From assembly GCA_015060015.1 (NCBI GenBank), contig SUZG01000001.1:202812-266811 (forward strand): a stretch of 64,000 nucleotides of DNA, written 5' to 3'. Source of the stretch: Rikenellaceae bacterium. GTDB lineage: Bacteria; Bacteroidota; Bacteroidia; Bacteroidales; Rikenellaceae. This document shows, piece by piece, positions 1 through 9,691 of this stretch; the first letter of the stretch is position 1; every line of letters begins with the position of its first letter. The position numbers and the translations under genes are program-made. The notes below the pieces were generated by a model. That model was not told the DNA's origin and did not search any database. It saw only the letters and a list, made by a program, of their open reading frames with translations.

Positions 1-902
1 AATAATTTATCGTTTGCGTTGCCCCAGAACCAGAAACGAGCCTCCGGCTGGACGCTGAATGTACGGAACTTGCGAGTCGATCTGAAATAATCGACACCCG
101 AATAGTAGATAGGCAGCTGCACTGACCACATCTTGCCCAGATCGACCTCTACGGCGAGGTTGGCGATAGCCATACCCAGGCCGATGACGTTGGTCTTCAA
201 ATAGAGGTGGCGAGGAGTACGCTTCTCAACCTTCGGCTCTGCGTCGAGCTGTGGGATGCTGTGGCGAGGCAATACCTCGGCAACGATTCTGATGCTTGGC
301 TCGGTGCGAGGTTTATATGTGAAGCCCAGGATGTAGGCGTTACGCATCTCGCTGAAGAAGCGGTCAAACATAGTATCCCACGCCACGCCGTTGGCTATGG
401 CCTTCAAGGCGGGAATACGACCATCCACTATGCTGCCATTGATATCAACGGCCTCCACAAAGTCGTTGTTGTTCAGCACTTTGAGCACCTCGTCTTTATG
501 CTCCATATCCGAAGCCTCAACTCTGGCGATAAGATCGTGCCAAGCGATGTAGTGGTCGTTGCGAACGATGATAGAGTCGGGCAGCGATATTCTCGCACGC
601 ACATACTTTTCAAGCTCTGTCAGACGACAGTGGCTCAATGCCTGATTGATTTTGGCACTACCCTCCGGAGATACAGCTCCCGAAAATTCAACTCTGTGTA
701 ATACGATTGATTTATCACTTGTGATAGAATCCAACAAGTGTATAATCTGATTCAGATTAGCCTCATTATTCTTGTAGGCCAAATCTATATCACTCTTTCC
801 TTGCTTAAATGCAATGCCCACCTCGAAGTCGCGTTCCTGAGCATAGGAACAGACCCCGACACATAGTGCAACAGCGAGCAATATGTATTTAACTATTTGC
901 AT
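1..902 (-). CDS. DUF3575 family outer-membrane protein (3' end cut by window)
   Basis: The minus-strand frame opening at ATG 902 stays open to the window edge (about 300 codons). It begins with a signal peptide (MQIVKYILLAVALCVGVCSYAQ). Residues of about 25-210 form a mixed region with an OmpA-like flavour (VEFSGAVSPEGS). The end carries the DUF3575 pattern: LKTNVIGLGMAIANLAVEVD, then SVQLPIYYSGVDYF and FSVQPEARFWF, which are beta-barrel-like strands. In Bacteroidales such genes often sit next to fimbrillin (Mfa/FimA type) clusters; any such genes would lie to the left, outside the window. Function is not known beyond outer-membrane placement. The family call is by pattern recognition. Confidence 0.8.
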   Translation of the reverse strand, partial: MQIVKYILLAVALCVGVCSYAQERDFEVGIAFKQGKSDIDLAYKNNEANLNQIIHLLDSITSDKSIVLHRVEFSGAVSPEGSAKINQALSHCRLTELEKYVRARISLPDSIIVRNDHYIAWHDLIARVEASDMEHKDEVLKVLNNNDFVEAVDINGSIVDGRIPALKAIANGVAWDTMFDRFFSEMRNAYILGFTYKPRTEPSIRIVAEVLPRHSIPQLDAEPKVEKRTPRHLYLKTNVIGLGMAIANLAVEVDLGKMWSVQLPIYYSGVDYFRSTRKFRTFSVQPEARFWFWGNANDKL

Positions 903-951
903 CACCCCTTTGTAGATAAAAAAAGCATTAATAAAATGCTCACAATTAGAA

Positions 952-982
952 CAAAAGTATCCTTTTTTTTTGTAATCTGCAA
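952..982 (-). promoter_or_regulatory. Bacteroidetes-type promoter for the DUF3575 gene
   Basis: On the minus strand TACTTTTG (952-959) fits the -7 consensus TAnnTTTG. TTGC (979-982) lies 19 bases upstream in the -33 place (3 of 4 to TTTG if shifted, so weak). It sits 50 bases before the ATG. A perfect 6-base inverted repeat, AGCATT/AATGCT (924-940), lies in the predicted leader. Confidence 0.5.
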
Positions 983-1250
983 GAGTGTTTAATAAAAAAA
1001 TGCGGAATTAGGGCTATTTGTATCAAATTATATATCATTTATGTCATTTTGCTTATAATGGGCGTAAATCCCATTTTTTGAGGCTTTCTGCTGCCAAAAA
1101 ACCTTATAACAGCATAACTTTTTGATGTTTTTTGACCCTCGTAAAAGTGGTTTTATTTATAAAAAAATTAAAAAATACAAACCCTGCAACTTCCGTTCTG
1201 TGCCGTATATTATATAATCCCTTTATATTATTTATATTATAAGGTATATA

Positions 1251-1280
1251 CAAAAATTGCCCAACCTTGCGGTCGGGCAA
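1251..1280 (-). terminator. Rho-independent terminator of the glycosidase locus
   Basis: Read on minus, TTGCCCGACC and GGTTGGGCAA form a 10-base-pair stem (one G-U pair) with loop GCAA, followed by TTTTTG. It lies just past the stop of the second GH97 gene and closes the locus. Confidence 0.8.
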
Positions 1281-1303
1281 TATCGTTTTAATACTTTTTC
1301 GGA

Positions 1304-3289
1304 CTATTTTCTCTTGATAATCATAGCAAAACCGCCGCCCGGAGCCATCTTGACACTCTGCTTGTCGCCGGTCTTCACAGTCAGGCTCTCGGTCTTGTAG
1401 TCCAGACCCGTAAGGTCGGCATTGATGCCGTCACGGAAGAGTGCAACCTCCCACTCGCCCTCGCCGAGGAATGAGAAATCGACCTCTACCTCACGAGCTT
1501 CCCACGAGGTAAGGCCTCCGAGATACCATACGCCATCCTTCTCGCGTGCCATCACGATATGCTCGCCAACCTTGCCCGACAGCACCTTCGACGAGGTGAA
1601 AACGGTCGGGATAGAGGCTATGTAACGCGTCGTCTCCTCCTCACGCAGGTAGTTCGACGGCGTGTCGCACAACATCGAGAAAGGAGCATCATAGACGACA
1701 TACATCGCCACCTGATGTGCACGAGTACCCTGACTCATAGGACGCTTGTCGATAGCACGGAAGTCGCCCTTTGCGGCGTTGAGCATAGCTCCCTGCGTAT
1801 AATCCATCGGGCCGGCAGCCATACGGATATAGGGAATCAAAACGTCGTTCAACGGCATATCGGCACGGTCGCGGTCGGTCCACTTCATCTGTTCCAGACC
1901 AAAGACACCCTCGTAGTTGATTACATTGGGATATGTGCGGCTCAGGCCCGTAGGCTTATACATTCCGTGGAAGTCAATCAGGAGCTTGTGCTTGGCTGTA
2001 ACCTCCGACAAACGATATATATCCTGCACCAGCAGCTGGTCCTGTGCGTCAAAGAAATCGACCTTGAAGCCTGCGATACCCATCTTTGAGTAGTGCTCGC
2101 ACGCCTCCTCGGCCTGTTCCAGCAGGGTCTGACCTACAGCCCAGAGCAGGAGCTTCACGCCACGTTCCTTGGCATACTCAACCAACTCGGGAATGTTCAT
2201 CGACTCATAAGGCTCCAGCAGGTTACGCTTGTGGAATGGATACCAGCCGTCGTCAAGCATCACATACTCGATGCCATACTTCGCTGCGAAGTCGATATGA
2301 TACTTATAGGTCTCGGTGTTGATGCCGGCACGGAAATCTACGCCATAAAGACGCACGCCGTTCCACCAGTCCCAGGTTGATTTACCACCCTTAATCCACG
2401 AGGTATCCTCAATGCGTGAGGGCGACGCCAACTGATAGACCATATTATTCACGGGCAACTGCGTATCGTCGGCTGCGTAGCCCACAACACGCCAGGGGAA
2501 TGTGCGACTGCCCGAGGTCTTTGCCACTATGTCGTGATATGCCGTAGGTCGCTTCGAGCCACTACCCGTAATCTTCCACTCCGAGGGCAGCGGGGTAGGG
2601 AAGGCCTTCAAGCCTATCTTCTCCTCGGCGAATGTCACGAACAGACCGGGGTAATCCTCCACATCCGACTCCGTCAGCAGGAGCTTGCCTCGGTCGGCTA
2701 TATCAACCATCACAGGCATAAAGGCCAGACGGTCGGTGTGTGACTTTACGTCCGATACCTTTTCCAACGTATATTGGCTCTCGAAAGAGGTGTAGTAGGG
2801 GTCGTTACGCTTGTCGGCATAGGGAATCACAAGGTTGTAATCCTCGGCGAAGTTGAACTCCACAACCTCATTCTTGATTGTCAAATCCTCCTTCTTGGCC
2901 GTTACGAAGCGATATGCCACACCGTCGTTATAGGCTCGCAACTCCAATGAGTAGCCGTCACGCGAGAGGATTGTGAGGTAATTATACTCCGCATCGAACT
3001 CCGCCTGACGATATAGCGGAGCCACGATATGCTCCGACTCTGAGCCCTGCACTACCTTGCGAACAGGCATATTATCGCCCAGCACCACGCCACTCTCTTC
3101 CTCCATAGCGATACGCGATGGTGTGATAACCTCCTCTCCGCCTACCATCAGCGAGTAGTGGGTCTGTGCGGCTACCTCGACCTTCATTTCCAGCACGCCA
3201 TTGGGGCTTTTCAACGAATAACTCTTCGCTGTCACAGCCTGCACGGCGAGCAGGGAGAACAAAAGCATCAAAATAGAAAATCTCTTCAT
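1304..3289 (-). CDS. GH97 family glycoside hydrolase, retaining alpha-galactosidase type
   Basis: A periplasmic or surface exo-alpha-glycosidase of the SusB/GH97 family. An in-frame start exists at 3331, but the signal peptide MKRFSILMLLFSLLAVQAVTA starts at ATG 3289, 11 bases after the previous stop, so I use that. The N-terminal beta-sandwich (SYSLKSPNGVLEMKV) is followed by the catalytic barrel (KGGKSTWDWWNG, YVMLDDGWY). GFKVDFFDAQDQ (Asp near residue 410) fits the nucleophile of retaining GH97 enzymes, and INYEGVFGLEQ (Glu near residue 459) fits the acid/base. SusB-type inverting enzymes lack the Asp, so alpha-galactosidase activity is favoured. The C-terminal domain is a beta-sandwich. 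It is a paralogue of the gene at 6627-8591. Confidence 0.9.
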   Translation of the reverse strand: MKRFSILMLLFSLLAVQAVTAKSYSLKSPNGVLEMKVEVAAQTHYSLMVGGEEVITPSRIAMEEESGVVLGDNMPVRKVVQGSESEHIVAPLYRQAEFDAEYNYLTILSRDGYSLELRAYNDGVAYRFVTAKKEDLTIKNEVVEFNFAEDYNLVIPYADKRNDPYYTSFESQYTLEKVSDVKSHTDRLAFMPVMVDIADRGKLLLTESDVEDYPGLFVTFAEEKIGLKAFPTPLPSEWKITGSGSKRPTAYHDIVAKTSGSRTFPWRVVGYAADDTQLPVNNMVYQLASPSRIEDTSWIKGGKSTWDWWNGVRLYGVDFRAGINTETYKYHIDFAAKYGIEYVMLDDGWYPFHKRNLLEPYESMNIPELVEYAKERGVKLLLWAVGQTLLEQAEEACEHYSKMGIAGFKVDFFDAQDQLLVQDIYRLSEVTAKHKLLIDFHGMYKPTGLSRTYPNVINYEGVFGLEQMKWTDRDRADMPLNDVLIPYIRMAAGPMDYTQGAMLNAAKGDFRAIDKRPMSQGTRAHQVAMYVVYDAPFSMLCDTPSNYLREEETTRYIASIPTVFTSSKVLSGKVGEHIVMAREKDGVWYLGGLTSWEAREVEVDFSFLGEGEWEVALFRDGINADLTGLDYKTESLTVKTGDKQSVKMAPGGGFAMIIKRK

Positions 3290-3300
3290 TGTTGTCTGTG

Positions 3301-5022
3301 TTATTCGGTTTGGATATCGATGTTTAGACACTCGTCGGTAACAAACGCACGAGTCTCGCCAAGAGTGTAGGGATAGGCGTCCGACTCTATAATCTCGTTA
3401 TTACGGAATGTGCAGCCATCCACACTGTAAAGGTTCATAATTCGTGGGTCCGAGATTATGAACTTATTGTTCTCGATTATGATGTTGCGGTTGTAGCGGC
3501 TCTCGGCTCTATCCTCCTTCGGGCCAGAGCCTACGGCGATGCAGGCTGTTCCCCAGCGGTAGTAGCCGTAGTTGCAGTTGTCGAATGTGTTGTTTCGGAT
3601 GATGACATCACGCACACCTGCCTGCTCATACCAGTAATATCCGTCGCCCTCGAAGTAGATGGCCGAGCCGGGGATATGGAAGTAGCAATCCTCGATGATT
3701 GTCTGCTTGCGTGAGCCTAAAAGAAGACCTCTCGCACGATTATTACCCATACGGCAACCCTTAATCAACACCTCGGGATAACTTATGTCGGTGATAAGGT
3801 CGCCCACCGCAGCCTCTTCGGCGATATTTTTCGCAAAGGCCACCTCGTACCACTCCTTGTTGAGGCGAATAACCTCCTCGACCACTATCTCGTCGTAGGT
3901 CATAAGGCTCATCTGCTTCAACATCTCCACTGTGCGACCCTCTCGCAACACGTCAAGGCCATACTGCTGTTCGTGGGGGAAGAATACCAAGATGCGGTTC
4001 GGCTCCAAAATCTGCTTCACCACGCCATACATACCGTGAATATTAGTTGCATCGTCAATCTGATTGAAGAAGTGACAATCAATCATACGCAGATAGCCCT
4101 CGCAGTGGGTGAAGTGCGTAGCGTCGGCTGTGATGCTTATCATACGTTCGCTGCCCTCCTCCGGCTCGATATATACACGCAGCAGTTCAATATCGCGGCT
4201 ATGCTGTGCCACTACGCCCATACCGCCGGCGTGACGAATTGTCACGTCGTGGATATTCACGCCTGCACTCTCGTCGATAGCAATGGCGGGGCAAAGACGA
4301 TGACCGGGGCCCAGGAACAACACATTGCCCACCTTGGCCGTCAGCTTGTCCTTGAAGATACGCACCGTGCCATCCTCTCGCTTCTCGGCAGGGATGGTGT
4401 TGTCGGTGAGCCAGTAATCACTCGCCATAAACTCCGGCTCACGACGTTCCGAGTTCATCTCCAGCAGGTGCGAGAAGGGATAGTTGTTGCCGCGTTCATC
4501 CGAGAAATAGAGGTTGCCGTTGCGTATAGCGTAGCGATAGTCTTCGGGAAAACGCAAATCAACCCAGCCCTCGCCCACGCGTTCAACCTTACCCTCCGAG
4601 TGGAACGTACGGGCATAGTCCATCGTGAAATCTTTAATGGTTACATTGCGGCAGCTGTCAATAGTAAATGCCGACACAAAGCCGTGAAGGATAAACTTCG
4701 AGCCGTTACCCTCGACAGTGAAGTCCTCCATGTCGGTCAGGTCAAAGACAAAACGCTTCAATCCGGCCGAGTTATTTGTCACATAGGCATACTTCTCGAA
4801 CGCCAATTCGGGATAGAAGTGATATGTTCCCTCGGGGATGATGAGTCTTTCGGCCTTCTGCTTGCGTGCCTGCTCTACGGCACGGCGGAATGCCAGTGTG
4901 TTGTCATCGCCGAAGGTATATTTTTCGATGAAGTCGGCTACATTTACTTCGCCTCCTTTGCTTTGACAGCCGCAGAGTGCAAGGCACAGGGCGGCTGTCA
5001 ATATCAGTGATTTAATATTCAT
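3301..5022 (-). CDS. GH110-like alpha-1,3-galactosidase lipoprotein
   Basis: A lipoprotein (lipobox ending LCGC, Cys19) with a right-handed parallel beta-helix body. It starts with a pectate-lyase-like segment (LAFRRAVEQARKQKAERLII), then repeated helix coils (VTIKDFTMDYARTFHSEGKV, RMIDCHFFNQIDDATNIHG, VIIRNNTFDNCNYGYY). The paired Asp in QIDDATNIHG near residue 322 matches the acidic pair proposed as catalytic in GH110. Known GH110 enzymes remove alpha-1,3-linked galactose from blood group B or linear alpha-Gal caps. The start is 11 bases after the esterase gene, so the two are cotranscribed. Which GH110 subgroup it belongs to cannot be told here. Confidence 0.82.
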   Translation of the reverse strand: MNIKSLILTAALCLALCGCQSKGGEVNVADFIEKYTFGDDNTLAFRRAVEQARKQKAERLIIPEGTYHFYPELAFEKYAYVTNNSAGLKRFVFDLTDMEDFTVEGNGSKFILHGFVSAFTIDSCRNVTIKDFTMDYARTFHSEGKVERVGEGWVDLRFPEDYRYAIRNGNLYFSDERGNNYPFSHLLEMNSERREPEFMASDYWLTDNTIPAEKREDGTVRIFKDKLTAKVGNVLFLGPGHRLCPAIAIDESAGVNIHDVTIRHAGGMGVVAQHSRDIELLRVYIEPEEGSERMISITADATHFTHCEGYLRMIDCHFFNQIDDATNIHGMYGVVKQILEPNRILVFFPHEQQYGLDVLREGRTVEMLKQMSLMTYDEIVVEEVIRLNKEWYEVAFAKNIAEEAAVGDLITDISYPEVLIKGCRMGNNRARGLLLGSRKQTIIEDCYFHIPGSAIYFEGDGYYWYEQAGVRDVIIRNNTFDNCNYGYYRWGTACIAVGSGPKEDRAESRYNRNIIIENNKFIISDPRIMNLYSVDGCTFRNNEIIESDAYPYTLGETRAFVTDECLNIDIQTE

Positions 5023-5033
5023 AAGAGTTGCTC

Positions 5034-6509
5034 TTAACGAATCTCACCAATCTCCTCTGCGGGAATCTCCCAATCATCCGTACGGAAAGGTACCAACGGC
5101 AGGTCGTAGGTAGTCTTCACATTTGCCTCGGGGCAGAAGTTCTTGAATGCATAGCGTACAGCCACAGGCTTCTCAACCTTGTCAGAGCTTACGGCAATCT
5201 TGTTCTGCCACCAGAGCATACGAGCCTTTGCAGGGTAGAATACCTTATCCTCGCCGGCAATCTCGAAGCCTTCAAGACGAAGTGTGTGAGTCTTGCTGAA
5301 ACCTACCAGTGAGTTAGGCTCGTTGGCTGAGCCGTCAGAGAGGTGATTCATCGAGATAATAATCTCCTTATCCTTAACCTCCATCGACTTATAGGTAGGA
5401 GCCGATGCGGGAACGCCTGCCATCGTATAGTCACGAGCCAAAGCCAGCCAAGCCAGACGCTGGCCTACCTGCTTCTTCTTTGCGGGGTGGATACAAGTGG
5501 GATGGCCGAGGTCGGTAGTAGCAGCCACAGCCACATTCTCCAACTCGGCAGCAGCCTGATACTGTGCCTCGATAACCAAAGGCAATGAACGGAGGTTGTT
5601 ACCCTCGTAGCAGTAGGGTGCCAACTGTGTGATGTAGAACGACATCTCGTCGTTGCCCCACATCTTACGCCAAAGTTTGATAAGGCCCTTCTGCAACTCC
5701 TTGTAATCAAACCAGTTCTTGCGGTTTGAGCAACCCTGATACCAGATGAAGCCCTTTGCTGTATAGCCTGCGATAGGCAAAATCATACCGTTGAAAAGAC
5801 GACCTGTCTCTGAAGCGTCACCACGCCAAGCGTTGCAAACATCGTGGTTGATGTTCTCAATCTCGGCAACAGACTCCTTTGACATCCATGTCTCGATTGT
5901 TGAGCCGCCCCAGTTCGATGTGAGCAAACCTACGGGAATACCCAAAGCCTTATAGAGGTGCAAACCGAAGAAATAACCCGTAGCACTGAACGATGCTACG
6001 CTTGCAGGAGTAGAGCAAAGCCACTCGCCCTTGCAGTCTGACTGTGGCTCCAAGGTAGAGTTACGAGCTACGGTAAACATACGAATACCGGGGTAGCTTG
6101 CAGCATCCATAACGGTCTCGGCAGCACCCTCTACGGGCTGGTTGATGAAACCATTTACGGGCATCTCCATATTTGACTGACCACCGCAAATCCATACCTC
6201 ACCCAGAAGAATATTCTCCAGAACAACCTTGTCGCCGTCGTTGATAGTGATGGTGTAAGGGCCACCGGCCTCGCCTGTTGTGAGCTTCACGGCCCACTTA
6301 CCCTCGTCGTCGGCTGTTGTGGTGTACTTCTCGTTGTTCCACGATGTGGTGATGCGAATCTTTGCGTCAGCCTCGGCCTCGCCCCAGAAATTAACCTCTG
6401 TGTTACGCTGCAACACCATATTGTCGCCCAATACTGCGGGTAACTTAACCTTCGCCGCTACATCCATAGCCATCAGGAGTACAAGTGCGGCCAATACGAT
6501 ACGTTTCAT
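5034..6509 (-). CDS. Sialate O-acetylesterase-like SGNH hydrolase
   Basis: The protein has a signal peptide (MKRIVLAALVLLMAMDVAA), an N-terminal beta-sandwich (VLGDNMVLQRNTEVNFWGEA), then an SGNH esterase domain. WICGGQSNMEMP carries the nucleophile Ser112. TTDLGHPTCIHPAKKKQVG near residue 340 carries the catalytic Asp/His pair. The length of 491 residues is normal for the family, which removes O-acetyl groups from sialic acids or other sugars. In this locus it would unmask O-acetylated glycan caps so exo-glycosidases can act. The exact acetylated sugar is unknown. Confidence 0.88.
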   Translation of the reverse strand: MKRIVLAALVLLMAMDVAAKVKLPAVLGDNMVLQRNTEVNFWGEAEADAKIRITTSWNNEKYTTTADDEGKWAVKLTTGEAGGPYTITINDGDKVVLENILLGEVWICGGQSNMEMPVNGFINQPVEGAAETVMDAASYPGIRMFTVARNSTLEPQSDCKGEWLCSTPASVASFSATGYFFGLHLYKALGIPVGLLTSNWGGSTIETWMSKESVAEIENINHDVCNAWRGDASETGRLFNGMILPIAGYTAKGFIWYQGCSNRKNWFDYKELQKGLIKLWRKMWGNDEMSFYITQLAPYCYEGNNLRSLPLVIEAQYQAAAELENVAVAATTDLGHPTCIHPAKKKQVGQRLAWLALARDYTMAGVPASAPTYKSMEVKDKEIIISMNHLSDGSANEPNSLVGFSKTHTLRLEGFEIAGEDKVFYPAKARMLWWQNKIAVSSDKVEKPVAVRYAFKNFCPEANVKTTYDLPLVPFRTDDWEIPAEEIGEIR

Positions 6510-6547
6510 AGTTCTATTTTGTTGTTTAGTAATTTTATTCTACAAAG

Positions 6548-6590
6548 AGAGAGTTTCGTGCAGAGTACAAACACTACAACAAAACTCTCT
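6548..6590 (-). other. Inverted repeat between GH97 and esterase genes
   Basis: AGAGAGTTT (6548-6556) and AAACTCTCT (6582-6590) are perfect complements with a 25-base loop. They lie in the 117-base gap between two locus genes. A weak attenuator or processing hairpin is possible; there is no strong T run. Confidence 0.35.
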
Positions 6591-6626
6591 GCATTATGGT
6601 TTTATAACGATTTTCTACGCTATAAA

Positions 6627-8591
6627 TTACTTCACCTCCTCCAGGATGATACCGAAGCCACCACCCTGTGCCATAGCGATAGTGAGCTTGCTGTCGGCCT
6701 TAACCATCTGCTCGGTGATAGTGTGGTGAGTAGGATTCTCGTTAGCGTCCTCGGCATCGGCAAGGATAGTAGCCTTGTACTCCTTACCCTCGTCAAGGAA
6801 TGCGAAATCAACCTCTACCTCGCGAGCATCCCAGTTTGTAAGACCACCTACAAACCACTTCTCGCCCGCCTTGCGAGCCGATACAATCCACTCGCCCATC
6901 TTACCCGACAAAATCTCGGTCTTCTCGACCTCGGTAGGCATCTGTGCGATAAACTTCGTGCACTCGGGCTCTGCCTCGTAGCGGGTAGGAGCATCGCAAA
7001 GCATCACGATAGGAGCATCACACACAACATACAAACCAACCTGATGTGCACGAGTACCCTGACTCATAGGAGTATAGTACTCAATCTTGAAGCCCTCGCG
7101 TGTTGCGTTACGCATAGCACCCGGAGTATAGTCTGCGGGGCCCTGCACCATACGGATATAGGGGAATGTAACATCGTACTCTGGCATATTGGGGTTGCTC
7201 CACTTCAACTCCTCCAAACCATATACACCCTCGAAGTTAATCACGTTGGGGTATGTGCGGTTGAGGCCTGTGGGCTTATATACACCGTGAATATCCAATA
7301 CCATCTTATGCTTTGCGGTCATCTCGGCAAGGCGATATACCAAATCAACGGCCTTCTGGTCGTCGCGGTCAATGAAATCGACCTTGAAACCTGCGATACC
7401 CATATCTGCATAGTGCTTGCACTGCTCGTCAGAGATTACATTTGCCACAGCCCAGAGGATGAGCTTCACGTTCTTCTCGGCAGCGTAAGCAATCAACTCT
7501 TCGAGGTTAATCTCCTCAACGATGTTATACAAGTCGCCAGACTGCGGAACATACCAGCCCTCGTCCAGAACAACATATTCCAAGCCGTATGTCGATGCGA
7601 AATCGATATAATACTTGTATGTAGCGTTATTCACACCCGGCTCGAAATCAACACTCTCGTCGATGCCCCAGTCGTTCCACCAGTCCCAGGCAACCTTACC
7701 GGTCTTAACCCAAGAGTAGTCGCCGATGCGGTTCTCGGCTGCCAGCATATAGACCATATTGTTCGTAGGCAGATCCTTATCCTCGTCAGCTACGGCCAGC
7801 ACACGCCAGGGGAATGTACGTTCACCCTTCGTTGCAGCGATGTAGTCGTGGCGTGTCACCACCTTCTCCTGATGACGGCGTTCGTGGAGATATACGCTGT
7901 CGGGAACCTCGATGAAGTAACCTGACAAGCCACCCTCCTTGGGCTCGATGAACATACCGGGGTATGACTCCATATCGGCCTCCATAATAAGCACCTTACC
8001 TGCGTCGCCGCAATCAACAGCTAAAGGCAGGATGATAGGCTTTGTACCATCCACCTCACTCTGCTTTGTGAGTGTGTAGGGGAACTGGAAGGCGTTAGCC
8101 ACACCGTTTGTATAGGGAATCCACATTGCAGGGTCGCCTGCGAAGTTGAACTCTGCAGTCTCGTCCTTCACCACGATATCCTCCTCGAAAGAGGTCTCGA
8201 AGCGGTAAGCACAACCCTCGTCAAATACACGGAAATTAACAACTACACCGTCGCCCAGGTCGAGCAGGAGCTGGTTGTAGTGCTCGGTAACGCTGCTCTG
8301 ACGATAGAAGGGAGCCTCTACCGTGCGGTGCATTGTTGAACGCTTTGCTGTCGCTACGTCTGTGCCTACGCCCAGGCTGCGGCCGTCGTTCAGGTGCATA
8401 GCGATAGCCGACGACTCCAACAGGGGAGTGCCGTGTCGTGTAACTTTGTAAGTGAGGTTGTCAGCTGTTGAAACCTCAACAACGAGAGAGCCATCGGGTG
8501 ATGTTACCTGAAACTCGGTACCACGTTCCGTGCCGCAGGCTACGGTGAGGATGGCTACTGCCAAAAGAGCTGCTTTTGAAAAAATCTTCAT
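6627..8591 (-). CDS. GH97 family lipoprotein glycoside hydrolase, retaining type
   Basis: A paralogue of the gene at 1304-3289. The frame extends to 8642, but the lipoprotein signal MKIFSKAALLAVAILTVACG starts at ATG 8591, and the added upstream residues are asparagine-rich leader-like sequence. The lipid-anchored Cys suggests membrane attachment. The GH97 core is intact: KVAWDWWNDWG, EYVVLDEGWY, GFKVDFIDRDDQ (predicted nucleophile Asp) and INFEGVYGLEELKW (predicted acid/base Glu). The same retaining signature predicts alpha-galactosidase or a related alpha-glycosidase. Having two GH97 proteins, one secreted and one lipidated, suggests different linkages or compartments. It follows the metzincin gene by 56 bases. 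Confidence 0.9.
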   Translation of the reverse strand: MKIFSKAALLAVAILTVACGTERGTEFQVTSPDGSLVVEVSTADNLTYKVTRHGTPLLESSAIAMHLNDGRSLGVGTDVATAKRSTMHRTVEAPFYRQSSVTEHYNQLLLDLGDGVVVNFRVFDEGCAYRFETSFEEDIVVKDETAEFNFAGDPAMWIPYTNGVANAFQFPYTLTKQSEVDGTKPIILPLAVDCGDAGKVLIMEADMESYPGMFIEPKEGGLSGYFIEVPDSVYLHERRHQEKVVTRHDYIAATKGERTFPWRVLAVADEDKDLPTNNMVYMLAAENRIGDYSWVKTGKVAWDWWNDWGIDESVDFEPGVNNATYKYYIDFASTYGLEYVVLDEGWYVPQSGDLYNIVEEINLEELIAYAAEKNVKLILWAVANVISDEQCKHYADMGIAGFKVDFIDRDDQKAVDLVYRLAEMTAKHKMVLDIHGVYKPTGLNRTYPNVINFEGVYGLEELKWSNPNMPEYDVTFPYIRMVQGPADYTPGAMRNATREGFKIEYYTPMSQGTRAHQVGLYVVCDAPIVMLCDAPTRYEAEPECTKFIAQMPTEVEKTEILSGKMGEWIVSARKAGEKWFVGGLTNWDAREVEVDFAFLDEGKEYKATILADAEDANENPTHHTITEQMVKADSKLTIAMAQGGGFGIILEEVK

Positions 8592-8647
8592 AGTGGAATC
8601 TGTATCGTTAAAATTATTGTTAATTCTTTGATTGTTAGGCATCTGCG

Positions 8648-9670
8648 TTAGATATCGCGAGTGAGCTTTATATCACGCTTCAGGGTAATCTCCAACTCGC
8701 AGCTATCCTTGCCGTCAAACCAGCAGTTCTGCAAGTAGTAGAGAGGAATCCACGCATAACCCTTCTTACCCTCGGCCTCCACCTCGACAAGGCAGTTGCT
8801 GTACTTCACGCCAAACTCCTTCTCGCGGCTGAAAACCTCCTTTGTCTGGAACTTCACCTCGCCCTTCTTTACTATCTCGGTAGTGAATACGGGTTGCTTC
8901 TGTACCGTATAGCTGTACCAGCCTACGGGGTAGCACTTCACGGTGGCACTCTCCACCACCTTGCCGTCAGCCCAGCGGGCCTTGATGACGATATTGTCAG
9001 GTACGGCCTTCATCACCACGTCGTCGATGTCGATGTTGCGACCACCTGCCAGATTAATCATATTCACTGCATAATCACTCCAATAGGTCTCGCCATAGGG
9101 GTAATCCATGATGCAACGCGTACCTAAGAACGGCTGTCCGTTAATGGGGTTCTTGTCGGCATCCACCTTCATAGCATAGATATCGGGTATGCCTCGTGCG
9201 TGGCCGAACTCGTGGATTATACCATCAATAGCTCCCGGCTCAAAGGGCGAGTTGAAGCGGTCGTTGTGTGTGCGTGCATGATATACGGTCTGAATCTTGT
9301 CGCCGTACCAGCCGCCGCCCTGCTCCTTGGGGTCAGACTTGTAGCCATCCATCACAACCAGATAGTCGTGATTGGGGTGTGGCTTGAAGACCTCCTTGGT
9401 AGATATGCCCTTATAGATGTAGAATGCATCCCAATCCACCTCAAAGTGATAGATAGCCTCAAAGCGGGCATCGTAATTGAATGCCTTGTTGATGCGGCGG
9501 AACATATCTGTAATCAGTCGTTCCACGTTCTTCCTTCCACCCAGAGAATCTACCGACTCGTGGTCGATACCAATCTTTACCGAGAAACTATGTACGGGCT
9601 GTGCGTTTGTCATCATCGCACCCAGCACCATAGCCATAGTAAGAACTATTGTCGTGATAATCTTTCTCAT
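8648..9670 (-). CDS. Secreted metzincin-type zinc metallopeptidase
   Basis: The signal peptide is MRKIITTIVLTMAMVLGAMMTNA. HEFGHARGIPD at residues 153-163 is HExxHxxGxxD, giving His, His and Asp as zinc ligands. A Met-turn-like CIMDYP follows at about 187-192. This arrangement is that of metzincins, close in look to M6-like and snapalysin-like enzymes, but I cannot assign a MEROPS family. The C-terminal ~130 residues form a beta-rich domain. It is preceded by 21 bases after the M60-like gene at 9692, so both are likely on one message. Its presence in a glycan locus suggests cleavage of the protein part of a glycoprotein. Confidence 0.75.
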   Translation of the reverse strand: MRKIITTIVLTMAMVLGAMMTNAQPVHSFSVKIGIDHESVDSLGGRKNVERLITDMFRRINKAFNYDARFEAIYHFEVDWDAFYIYKGISTKEVFKPHPNHDYLVVMDGYKSDPKEQGGGWYGDKIQTVYHARTHNDRFNSPFEPGAIDGIIHEFGHARGIPDIYAMKVDADKNPINGQPFLGTRCIMDYPYGETYWSDYAVNMINLAGGRNIDIDDVVMKAVPDNIVIKARWADGKVVESATVKCYPVGWYSYTVQKQPVFTTEIVKKGEVKFQTKEVFSREKEFGVKYSNCLVEVEAEGKKGYAWIPLYYLQNCWFDGKDSCELEITLKRDIKLTRDI

Positions 9671-9691
9671 CCTTGCCTTGCGTTAAAGATA

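Larger units (their letters stand above)
903..1303. other. Intergenic region, A/T rich
   Basis: This 400-base gap separates the DUF3575 gene (whose promoter it holds at 952-982) from the end of the glycosidase locus (whose terminator it holds at 1251-1280). A weak inverted repeat AATGGG/CCCATT with T run is at 1057-1080. I see no coding capacity in it. Confidence 0.6.

Noticed and set aside
3973..5010. Long open frame on plus opposite the GH110-like gene
   Set aside because: Antisense shadow of a gene with strong family features; no signal, motif or promoter of its own.
6519..7925. 468-codon frame on plus opposite the GH97 gene
   Set aside because: Mirror frame caused by codon bias; the minus strand has a lipoprotein signal and full GH97 motifs.
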